In this document: positions 55,395 through 64,000 of the stretch, one piece after another
Position numbering within the stretch: the stretch's first letter is position 1
Layout: every line of letters begins with the position of its first letter
NCBI GenBank assembly: GCA_944739405.2
Contig: OX123197.2
Coordinates: 53,916,047 to 53,980,046 of the forward strand
Direction of reading: 5' to 3'
DNA length: 64,000 bases
From: Euclidia mi
Lineage: Eukaryota; Arthropoda; Insecta; Lepidoptera; Erebidae
Notes under the pieces: model-generated
The model's database searches: none
Seen by the model: only the letters and a program-made list of their open reading frames with translations
What the model was told of the DNA's origin: nothing
Made by a program: the position numbers and the translations under genes

Positions 55395-56170
55395 GAATAT
55401 ATATATATCTTATTTTGCTTGACGTTTCGAGACGGTTGCACGTCCCGTGGTCGCAAGCTGACTGGTGTGGCTATGTCACGTCTCCGAGTGTGAGGTAGAA
55501 GATTCTTAGTTCTACCCCCGGGTCGTTGATATTCGAAGTACCGGCGCAAAACACACTAACCCTATCTGTATATTGAACATTCGCCGACTGCGCGTTAAAG
55601 TGGGGCGTTGTTAGCCGAATCACAGGATTCCACGCCGATGACAATTTGAAGCCCTCTTCCCGATTGAAATTTTTATGTTTTCTGATTTCAATTGCTTCAC
55701 GCACAACTCTTGGGTAAAAGTGGCGTTCCGTGGAGAGGACTTGGGGACGATGAAATTCAATCCAGTGATTGGTGCCCGATTGAAGTAAATGTTCCGCAAT
55801 CGCCGATTTGTTCGTTTGACGGTTCTTTACAGCTGCGATGTGCTCCTTAATACGTTCAGCGATAGTCCGCTTCGTTTGCCCTATGTAAGAGCTTCCGGAG
55901 CTGCAGTTGATTTTATAGACACCTGGAGTTTGTAGCGGTAGAACATCCTTTGGTGTGCCCACCATGTTGTATACTTTGGCCCCTGGTGTAAATACTGTCG
56001 GAATGGAGTAGTTTTTTAACTTGTCTCCTATTTTATCCGTAACTATGTACTACGTTGTCTATTTACCGCCGGATGTTTATCGCGCTTGATAGGCCGCGTC
56101 ATTCGCCGTTGTACCTGGTATCCGTTCTTCCTAAGTACCTCCTGAACATGGTCTAGCTCTAATAGTTATT
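55395..56170 (-). mobile_element. Penelope-like element, 5'-truncated, with GIY-YIG endonuclease
   Basis: The minus strand keeps the end of the RT/linker (HVQEVLRKNGYQVQRRM, KIGDKLKNYSIPTVFTPG, the former separated by a stop or frame change) and a complete GIY-YIG-type domain at 55471-55965: GVYKINCSSGSSYIGQTKRTI, ERIKEHIAAVKN, AIAEHLLQSGTNHWIEF, FNREEGFKLSSAWNPVI. Penelope elements use RT plus this nuclease for transposition. The 3' end contains GACCACGGGACGTGCAACC and CTCGAAACGTCAAGC. A small palindrome (ATAGTTATT..AATAACTAT) marks the truncation point near 56165. Confidence 0.85.
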
Positions 56171-57250
56171 TAGAATAACTATACCCTGACCATACCAGAA
56201 ATTCTCAATTTGAACAGATATCATTTATAGATTCGTGGAACGTACTACGTTATCCAATTTTGTTGATTTGCGCCATTTAAAACCAATGTAAGTCGGGGTT
56301 TGTAAGTTAAGTTTAGACGGTCGTTTCAGCATACGCGCTTACACGCGCGCTACATTACGCGCTTCAAAAAACCGGACTCGCGTAAACGGGCATATTTCGG
56401 CGTGTTTGCTCGAAATGGTAGTGACATCATGTCAGTGTCAACATGGATTCTGACGGCTCGCGCTTATACGAGCTAAGAAGCGCGTCAACGCTCGTTCACG
56501 CTTATGAAACGCTAATCTGAAACCACCTTTTGAATACATTTAAAAATAATCTATCAAAAAGCAGTTCTATTGTTGCGATTGAAATGTGTTTTAGGCGAAA
56601 ATTAGTCTGATAACTTATTGTACCTAATCCAAACACTTTAAATCGTTCACAAAGTGCTCAAAAGCCCAAGGCAACATTTTCCACTAAAGCTATTTGGCAA
56701 ATTCACACCAATTTGCCAATATTAGTTTAGACATTAAAATGGTATGGAGTCTTCTTTGCAACTGAGATGAACTAAGATAATGTTATGCTTAGAATATTTT
56801 TTTATCTTTAAGTACATCTTTTTAGGATATTGTTTTCTTTTTCTACGGTTAAACTCAAAGGTTAAGCTGGTAGCTTATTATAGTTCTAAACTAGTAACTT
56901 GTGAATTTCAAAGTCCGCCTTGTGCAATGTACTTTGCAGGAAGTTTTATTAAATAAATAAAATTAATAAACTTTGAAATAGGCAGCCTTCTTCATGCTAT
57001 ACTATCAGGTTTAAAGTTTTAAAATGAACAGGAATTTCGGGATGAGAATGATCCTCACAAATTTAAGTTATTGATTGCTTACGCCAAGAATTTAATAATT
57101 ACTATAAGCTAGCATCACATTATGTAATTTCCTGTATAAAACGTCTGACAATTTCTAATGTCGCTAGCGTTTATTCGACATATTAACCAGAACCGATGGT
57201 AAAACGTGCTGGTAAAATTAGCAATTCAAAGCGGACAAAACTAAGAAAAG
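56171..57250. other. Unassigned, with a MITE candidate
   Basis: No gene recognised. 56319-56527 (about 209 bp) is bounded by GGTCGTTTCAGCATACGCG and the reverse of GGTGGTTTCAGATTAGCGT, an imperfect inverted pair with a GCG-rich interior. The target duplication is unclear. Confidence 0.4.
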
Positions 57251-57332
57251 TCAGTGGTGGGCGCCGTTGATTTGAACGCGATACCCTCTGCATGGCAGTC
57301 TGTTGGTATCTCCTTTAGGCTATCGCTACCTT
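57251..57332 (-). repeat. SINE S1 head fragment
   Basis: The reverse strand has GATAGCCTAAAGGAG, CAACAGACTGCCATGCAG, GGTATCGCGTTCAAATC and GGCGCCCACCACTGACT. Confidence 0.6.
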
Positions 57333-57443
57333 TCAGTGAAAGCCAGAGACTATACTTCATTTTTTAGTTTAGACGTTTATTTGTATCTCCATAACCCTTA
57401 AAACCATGAACATGATTTTATTATTGACGTACTAACCTATTTA

Positions 57444-58955
57444 CTATTTAAAAATCGAACGAAGTAACTGTTTATTTACAGAGGTACATAAAAAAGAAAT
57501 ATGTACAAAAACGGGGACAAAATACAAAGTACAGACAGGTTCGTAGAATTCCTCCGCATCGCTGTCTATTGGTAACGTGCCCAGAACGCTGGCAGCATTG
57601 CCACGCCTGATGGCAATGCTGATACGCTGGCCGAAATACAGCCCAGCCTTCTGGTCACGTGAAGCGTCGATTAATCGTTTGGCGATTTCTCTGTACAAAG
57701 TACGAGCGCTCGGACCCCATGGACCAAGCGTCTCCACCCAAAACGGCTCAAATAAGTAATTACCTATTAAATTACCGTATTTTCGCCGCTTGAGGGATAC
57801 TGCGCTTGCAGTAGCAGCGCCGGCACAGCTGGCTGTACTTGGAAGATGTGATGGCGCAAGGGTATCTACGCACGGTGCGTCCCATACCAAAGGCCTACCC
57901 AACTTCCAAGGAAGCAATGACATACCGTCGGGCCTCTTCCCATCGTCGCGTACCAAACCATTGAGTTCAAGTACGGCTGGTACTCCGGCGGTGACAAGAG
58001 TGCGACGGATGATGTCATTAAGATAGGCGTGACGAGGCATTCGGCCCGCGCTTCTGCCGCAAGATAGTCCATGGTGTCCGAGGCTATCGACGGCTTCTCC
58101 ACAATGACAACGATGCGGAGAAACACACGGAGCACCTAAACGGAGGCTAGTGGCGAGGCGAAATGTCGTGTCGTCCAACATTGTGCCCACATTGGACGAC
58201 GGGAGCGCTTGAAGCCAAAGACCAGACTCCCACTCTCCCACAGCCAGCAAGCGAGCACGCTCAGCAACACCTGTAGACGATAAAATAAGTTTTTCTCTCA
58301 CCGTGTTGCAAAGCGGCCCGTCCCACTGCCTTTGGGAGAATGGGTTGGTAGGCAAAGCAGAGCTTGGACAAGCCATTTTCCAGGCGTTCACGTCATCGGT
58401 TTTACACAGCACTTCCGAATTAACCAGTGTAGGTGCTAATATTTGCCTGGTTAAATCTTCCGTGCTGTGCACCGAGGACAGGAACGCCGGTAAACTAACA
58501 TCCGAACTAACACCCAGACGTACAGGAAGAGACGCTTGCAGCCAGGCTCGGTCGTTCAAATCCACATTTAATATTTCTTTAAGTGTATTTTTAATAATTC
58601 GGTCCATTTTTTCTAAACATTTCATATTTTTCCAAAGCGATGAGGATCTCAAAACATGTGTAAATTTGGGAACTAAAAGGCAATATCGAATGATTGTAAA
58701 AGCCGAATGAATATTAATTTTTACCAGGCGATCTGAATTTTCACTAAAATTTTGAATCTTTTCATCTACGAAAGATATGTAGGCTTCTAGAAATATAGGA
58801 GACCCAAGGAGGCGAAGAGAATTCTTGTCACAAATTTTAATATGTTGTGGTGCCAAACTATTAAATTTTGATAATACCAAAGATTTTTTTTCATCGTCAA
58901 TTTTATTTAGAAATAAATCACACTTACTTGAATTTAGCTCCAAATTCAAGTAAGT
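57444..58955 (-). pseudogene. C-terminal part of a LINE RT with zinc knuckle and restriction-like nuclease
   Basis: 501 codons are open on the minus strand from about 58949, starting just behind the RT active site (LELNSSKCDLF). The RT thumb-like region follows, then a C-x-C...H-H...C cluster (CHCGEAVDSLGHHGLSC) near residue 280 and a PD-(D/E)XK-like nuclease (DDGKRPDGMSLLPW, RPLVWDAPCVDTLAPSHL) near 335-375, ending GNYLFEPFWVETLGPWG, IAIRRGNAASVLGTLP. This order matches early-branching LINEs (R2/R4/NeSL-like) that cut DNA with a restriction-like endonuclease; the exact clade is not certain. The RT palm and everything upstream are missing, and the 5' border carries a 13-14-bp snap-back inverted repeat (58922-58955). 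Confidence 0.75.
58922..58955. repeat. Short inverted repeat at the LINE truncation border
   Basis: 58922-58935 and 58942-58955 are reverse complements (14 bp) with a 6-nt loop AGCTCC. Confidence 0.75.
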
Positions 58956-59084
58956 TTAGAGTCAGCTTCACTCCTTCTACGGAGCAAATGAACTCTACAG
59001 GTCGGAAACTTAGCTGTCGAACTAAACGTGCTCTACGCTACAAATATTATAGTAGTTAATGTATAAATACCGTAATTAAATATA

Positions 59085-59988
59085 AAAAGTAGTCTAAGCT
59101 TTTACGTAATTGCATAGATCAAGCAATAAAAAATATGAATGCTACCATGATTACAAATTCAAAAAACGTGTGCAAAACGTCTTGGCAATTAATAAAACAA
59201 GAAGCTGAATGCAAACATGTAGTACATTACATAACCAGTATCAACAAAGATGGTATATTACTAAATGATCCAAAATCTATAGCTAATGCATTTAATAAGC
59301 TTTTTACCAATTCACATTTTATCCCCACTGGCTCTAGACAAAACACTTGCAAATGTAATATAAGTAATAGCATATTTTTAAAACCATTAACATGTAATGA
59401 AATTTATTCTATTATTATGTCCATTAAAAACACGAGTTTGGAAGGCTACGACGAAATTAATACCAAAGTCTTTAAATACTGCGCCAAAGAAATTGCCCCT
59501 GTATTGACATATTTGGTCAATTCTTCGTTTAGTAATGGTTGCTTTCCGAAGCCACTTAGGCTTTCCGTCATAAAACCATTATTCAAAAAAGGGGATAAAA
59601 CTAGTATAGAAAACTATAGGCCAATAGCTCTGATACCTGTTATTTCAAAAATTTTTGAATCCGCAATGCACAAACGCCTTACTAATTTTATCCAGAACCA
59701 TAGTATATTGAAAAAGGAACAATACGGATTTCAAAAAGGTAAATCTACGACATTAGCGTGCCACGATCTTATAACTAAAATTATTGACAATATTGATGAT
59801 AACAAAACAGTCGTTGTTGTCTTTTTTGACATGTCCCATGACATCCTACTAGAAAAACTTGACAGATATGGAATCAGAAGTCTAGCATTAAGTTGGGCTG
59901 AAAACTATTTAAAAAACAGAACCCAATCTGTAGCAATTCAAAACATAAACAAAAAAAAGAATAGCAAACTTATAAATCATCTTTTCTA
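59085..59988 (+). pseudogene. LINE RT fragment (Jockey/CR1-like)
   Basis: Encodes the pre-RT linker (TSWQLIKQEAECK, LNDPKSIANAFNKLF), then RT blocks: SLEGYDEINTKVFK, FPKPLRLSVIKPLFKKGD, NYRPIALIPVISKIFESAMHKR, EQYGFQKGKSTTLA and VVFFDMS with the first catalytic Asp. It stops after LKNRTQSV, before the (F/Y)xDD box, where it is joined to Copia sequence. The normal FD motif is followed by a short in-frame deletion (DMSHDILLEKL). Confidence 0.8.
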
Positions 59989-60613
59989 GGAAACAATTTG
60001 CAAACGGGACTAAGATTGACGCTGAAGGCATCGGTAAAATATCTATTAATACCAAAAGCAACGTCAATACAATTAATGATGTTATGTATGTACCTAACTT
60101 GCAAACAAACCTTTTATCTGTGAAGTCAGCAGTTGAAAAAGGTTTTACTGTAATGTTTGATAAGTCGGGTTGTAATTTATTTAATTCAAAAACCTTCTCC
60201 TTTACAGGTGATGCGGTTCTACATGGCTCGCCCAGTGGTGGATTGTACACACACTTGATTGTGATGTAAATATTTCCAAATTTAGAGCCTATGACGTGCA
60301 CTCTGATTCATTTTCTAAGTATCAGGTATGGCATAAGCGTTTAGTTCATTTATGTCGCGTTGGTATGAATCTGCTGAAAAATAGTCATAAGGTTATTGAT
60401 TATAAAGATGTCGATAAAAATCCATGTATTGCTTGTGTTCAAGCGAAACAAGCTCGAAAACCGTTTAAGCCGATTACTTATAAAAGAGCAACTTCAATAT
60501 TAGAACTGATCCACTCTGATCTTTGTGGACCAATGTCAGTTAGCTCTTTTCAGGGTAACAAATACTTTTTAGTTTTTATAGACGATTATTCGAGAAGTAT
60601 ATTTGTATATTAA
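59989..60613 (+). pseudogene. Copia 3 fragment: protease flank, pre-integrase, start of integrase
   Basis: KISINTKSNVNTINDVMYVPN and NLLSVKSAVEKGFTVMF (protease flank), a stop near 60268, then YQVWHKRLVHLCRVGMN and PCIACVQAKQARKPF (HHCC), HSDLCGPMSVSSFQGNKYF and FIDDYSRSIFVY (first integrase Asp). It ends abruptly at 60613; no LTR found. Confidence 0.8.
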
Positions 60614-60614
60614 C

Positions 60615-60790
60615 GGTCTTATTCATAAAAACACGCTTAGAAGGCTTAAAGCACTCATTAGTTATAGTGTTCTATAAGCATATAAAACGTTCTATAAAAT
60701 TGTTTATTCATAAACGTCCCATAAACTTTCCATAACTAATATGGCGTTATAACTCGTTTACATAACAAAATGTTGCCATTACAGCGAACC
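60615..60790. repeat. Possible small non-coding repeat
   Basis: TATTCATAAAAACACGCTTAG and TTATTCATAAACGTCCCATA suggest a duplicated motif or a MITE-like unit, but ends were not established. Confidence 0.25.
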
Positions 60791-60934
60791 CAGCCAACAT
60801 ATTTGCCAACATAGGTGCCCATAGACATTATATATTTCCCTCGAAGTTTTGGCATGGGTTTCAACAGCCTTGTGTATGTCTGTCTGTCATCTTAATAAAA
60901 TATTTTTTTCCCCATACAATAAGATTCCTAACGT

Positions 60935-61085
60935 AGTGTAGGACGCCCTCCGGCTAGGTGGAGTGACGATATACGCAAAATGGCTGCCAGCGGCTGGACA
61001 CGAAAAGCCGAAAATCGGGCTCAGTGGCGTGCCATTGGAGAGGCCTATATCCAGCCGTGGACTCTTGCAGGCTGATGATGATGAT
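60935..61085 (+). mobile_element. RTE-type LINE beta, extreme 3' end with (GAT)n tail
   Basis: Encodes VGRPPARWSDDIRKMAASGW, TRKAENRAQWRAIGEAYIQP WTLAG and a stop, then GATGATGATGATTATGA. This is the usual C-terminus of RTE-clade proteins; the tail and its GAGGCC..CCAGC.GTGGA context match the end of SINE S1b. Confidence 0.75.
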
Positions 61086-61129
61086 TATGAGGATTCTTAA
61101 ACATTATTTTATGTAAAGATTTTTAATCC

Positions 61130-61340
61130 CTACTAATATTATAAATTCGAAAGTGTGTATGTATGTATGTATGTTCCGTTTTCACGCTTGAACGGCTGAA
61201 CCGATTTTGTTGAAATTTTATATAAAGATCGATTGGACCATGGAGACGGGCATAGGCTACCATAAGTTGCAAAAAATTACCTGGGAGGGATTGTAGGGAG
61301 GGTAGAAATTAGTACGGCACAAAGGAGAATGCCGGATCCT
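61130..61340 (+). repeat. Dispersed repeat R1
   Basis: ACTAATATTATAAATTCG, (TATG)n, TTCCGTTTTCACGCTTGAACG, CATGGAGACGGGCATAGG, GGGAGGGATTGTAGGG. Opposite in orientation to the two copies at 17095-17515. Confidence 0.6.
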
Positions 61341-62779
61341 GTACCAATTGCTTTAAAACTAATGATATACTGTAAATACTTTGACAAATTTTGACTGCCA
61401 TTACTAAATTATGAATCATTATTAAATCCGTGTTTACGAAATATTATAAAAAAGTAGAACTTAGATCAACAACTTCCGAATGCATACATTGCCAGCACAA
61501 AAAAGTCGATTCCGAGCGACAAAAAATCGAGTGTAATATTCTCAACATTAACGATTGCTTACAGTCTTACACGATTAAATGATTTTGGATTCAATAGAAG
61601 GCGCTATGATAGTGAATTAAAAAAACTGTGTTCTGTGTGATTTTATTCAATAGAATATTTGGCTACTTAACTTGATTTCAGTCTTTGGTTGAGCAATTTA
61701 TTCAATTTCAATTTAATCGATTGTTTTTTAGGTGATTTCGATTTTAGATATAATTGAATCAAAATAGCAACACTTGCAGGGTGACATTTGATAACTTGAG
61801 CAACTGTCAAAAGTGTCAAATGTCAACCCCACACAACGTCGCCTACGTTCGTGGTTGTTTGTGTTATTATTTTGTTTTTATCCGTTGAGTTCAGGTTTGT
61901 TCCTCTGGGCACAGAATAAACAGTACTTATGTACAGAAGCACCACTTCTCAAACCAACTCATTGAAATTGCGACTCTTGCTACTAAGCAACAAAGTGCAA
62001 TTCAGCTCGCATAAGCACTCAGTGCCTAATGCGATATTCACCTAACCGTTCCCGCTCTTTTCTAACATATATCGCTGTCGCTGACTGGCGCGGAGTGACG
62101 CGCTAGCTATCGCGCTAGGGTTGTCGACTTGCCGCTGCTACTATAATATTTATTCATCGTCTATTTACCTACTTGACCACGTACCTAATAATAAATAATC
62201 ATCCTATAAGTATCTCATCCAACTATTTGAGCTCGTAGAACAAAAACCACAAAAAATCTGGTCGTAAACATTTTCACTATACTAATTCTTAGTTATTTCC
62301 TAAACGCGTGGACCGATTTACATGATTCTAACAGATAAAATGGTTTTTGAACTAGATCTTTAATTTGACACCATAATCGTTGGGATATCTCAACAAACAA
62401 AAAATCTAATTTTCAAGTTGCTCTCGTAAAATAAATAAAATCAAATTTTCAAGTCAACAACCCTTGCGCGGCGCGTCGGACTTCGGGCTTAGAAGCCGCG
62501 CGGAAGTGTAGGCACTTATCGCTGTAGGTACGGCCGAGTGAAGGAGGCCTGCTCTGGGTCGAAACTACGTTTCTTTTAACTTGTAACATCATTCACTTAT
62601 TGAAATTGTTATAAAAAATTAGAAATCAAGGACGAATTCCTTCCTTTGCAATATTTATGGCGTATTTTTTAAACGGTTAAATATGGTTATAAGAAAATCT
62701 CAGAACTGCGGATTCGAAAACAAAAACGCTTCATGCCTACGGTAATATTAAACAATAAGCTGGCTAAAAATGTTCATTT
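61341..62779. other. No recognisable gene
   Basis: AT-rich with a few GC-rich patches (62085-62130, 62465-62530). No coding motif or repeat boundary recognised. Confidence 0.35.
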
Positions 62780-63050
62780 CATGAAAAAGCAAACGGTACA
62801 GGCTTCCATACAAAAACCGGCATTCTCCTTTACCTCTTGGCAGTAAGAGCGCATGCGCTGTAATAATTGAGTGCGGCTGTGCCTCTCGGTAGATAATGTC
62901 ATGGATACTGACCGAGTTACTTTGTACCCTATTTTGTCTTTAGAGTAATCAGGAGTGTCTTCATACAAATTGAGACTGAAAGTAGATTTGTGTTACCCCG
63001 AATTTAATGCGTGCGAAGCCGCGGGAAGAAGCTTGTATTATTATATATAT
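62780..63050 (+). repeat. Dispersed repeat R2
   Basis: ATGTCATGGATACTGACCGAG, AATCAGGAGTGTCTTC, ACTGAAAGTAGATTTG, GTTACCCCGAATTTAATGC, GCGAAGCCGCGGG. Matches 16735-16905 in reverse. Confidence 0.55.
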
Positions 63051-63835
63051 TTGAAATATATAAAAGTTTTTTATTTCATTGAGATTGATTTGATTCCAAA
63101 CGATATCGCTGCAGACTAAGATTGGTCCCAAAAACTCTGAAAATAAAAAAGCTGAGTGAAGAGTTGGGATTTGCCCTGCTTTGGATGTAACAATTTTAAA
63201 AGATAAATAGTAAAATTGTTATTTTATATTTCAATAGTATTATAAATAATGTATAGGTATCTATATTTTGGCTTTTCACCCACGTTGCTACCCTACATCG
63301 TCCTGAATATGTCCTGCTAAACGGTCTAACGCTCTAGAAACTGCGTCGCTGCTTATACGTTTGTGGCGATCAGCAAACTGTGTATGCCTCGCTTTATTTC
63401 CTGCGGGAAACTACGCCCCGGTTTTGCCCTACTATTGATTTTCGATAGTTATTATACATTTTAAAATGGAAGCGACCGCGCGTTCTCGAAGCTTTCAATG
63501 ACCAACTAAGGATGATTGCTAATTGTTTATTACAATTTGTACAATAACAATAGAGAGTTATTGGAGCTTACTTTGAAGGGAAATGTATTGAATAAAAGAC
63601 ATTTCAAGTGTTTTGTTTTGTGTTTGTTTCAGGTTTCGTCTTGCTAGCCCGCCAAATTGGATTAATTTTACGTAGTTTTTAGCTGGTGTGTCTTTTACGT
63701 GATTGCATCAAGAGAAGGTTAACTTTTTTAATTGTTTTTTATGTGTCTGATTGCAATTTTTGTTCCTGCGTGCTTGAGTTCTATTCCTGCTTCAAGAAAG
63801 TATTTATTGTACTTTTTTCAAGATCCCCAGAAGTA
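63051..63835. other. No recognisable gene
   Basis: Nothing supported. A TTTGTTTCAG/G site near 63634 could be a 3' splice site, but no exon follows convincingly. Confidence 0.3.
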
Positions 63836-63897
63836 AAATGTTTTCAGGACAGTAACAGTTAGCAGTAATGCTAACTGTTACTGTCCTGAAAACATTT
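63836..63897. repeat. Perfect hairpin-forming inverted repeat (29-bp arms, 4-nt loop)
   Basis: 63836-63864 and 63869-63897 are exact reverse complements around GTAA. Neither arm is a known terminal repeat of an element here. Confidence 0.9.
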
Positions 63898-64000
63898 GAA
63901 TGTAAATAATGCAGTCAATAATTTAACTTAACTTTTTAGTACAAGCTCAGAGCACCTTTCCTTACCCTATTGAAGAATACACAAAGAGTACCGTAGTACA

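Noticed and set aside
57866..58135. Frames opposite or beside the LINE C-terminus
   Set aside because: Shadows of the 501-codon minus-strand frame that carries the real motifs.

Overview
The window is AT-rich animal DNA that looks lepidopteran (moth or butterfly): many short tRNA-headed SINEs, RTE-type LINE ends with (GAT)n or (TATG)n tails, Copia, Gypsy, Penelope and PIF/Harbinger elements, and the small dispersed repeats common in moth genomes. No bacterial or viral gene organisation, no rRNA gene, no convincing functional tRNA gene and no CRISPR array was seen. The species cannot be named from this sequence. Family assignments rest on motifs and by-eye comparison between copies, since no database was searched.

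Layout. 1-2000: a five-exon, apparently intact PIF/Harbinger (HARBI1-like) nuclease gene on the minus strand. 2-7.5 kb: mostly unassigned sequence with decayed repeats and one possible first exon. 7603-11254: a decayed Copia element with 146-bp LTRs and an ATTAT target-site duplication (TSD), sitting inside a SINE. 11733-17999 (block A) and 32018-41205 (block B): two paralogous, directly oriented copies of the same segment, about 6% diverged in one stretch counted by hand, each with its own private transposon insertions. Because one block shows the empty site where the other is filled, many insertion boundaries can be read directly.

Between the blocks, after a 200-N assembly gap, lies a composite element (18200-31373). 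It is a Gypsy-type LTR retrotransposon that keeps gag and protease but has lost RT, RNase H and integrase. Both of its LTRs carry the same ~5.2-kb RNase H-bearing LINE at the same position, flanked by the same 12-bp TSD. The simplest reading is that the LINE inserted into one LTR and was copied to the other when the LTR element reverse-transcribed itself. A tandem LTR array or an assembly artefact next to the gap are the alternatives.

41.2-64 kb holds a second Copia element (44149-48683, TSD CCTCG) with nearly identical LTRs but a broken polyprotein, a Tc/mariner-like transposase fragment, two more LINE copies, a 5'-truncated Penelope-like element with a GIY-YIG domain, the C-terminal part of a LINE with a restriction-like endonuclease, a LINE/Copia chimeric scar, SINEs, MITE candidates and several hairpin-like inverted duplications.

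The elements interact: SINE tails match the tails of the LINEs present here (shared 3' hairpin or shared GAT tail), Harbinger-type MITE termini sit in the same window as a Harbinger nuclease gene, and two insertions of only 24 and 43 bp carry nothing but the last bases of a LINE yet have perfect 11-bp TSDs.
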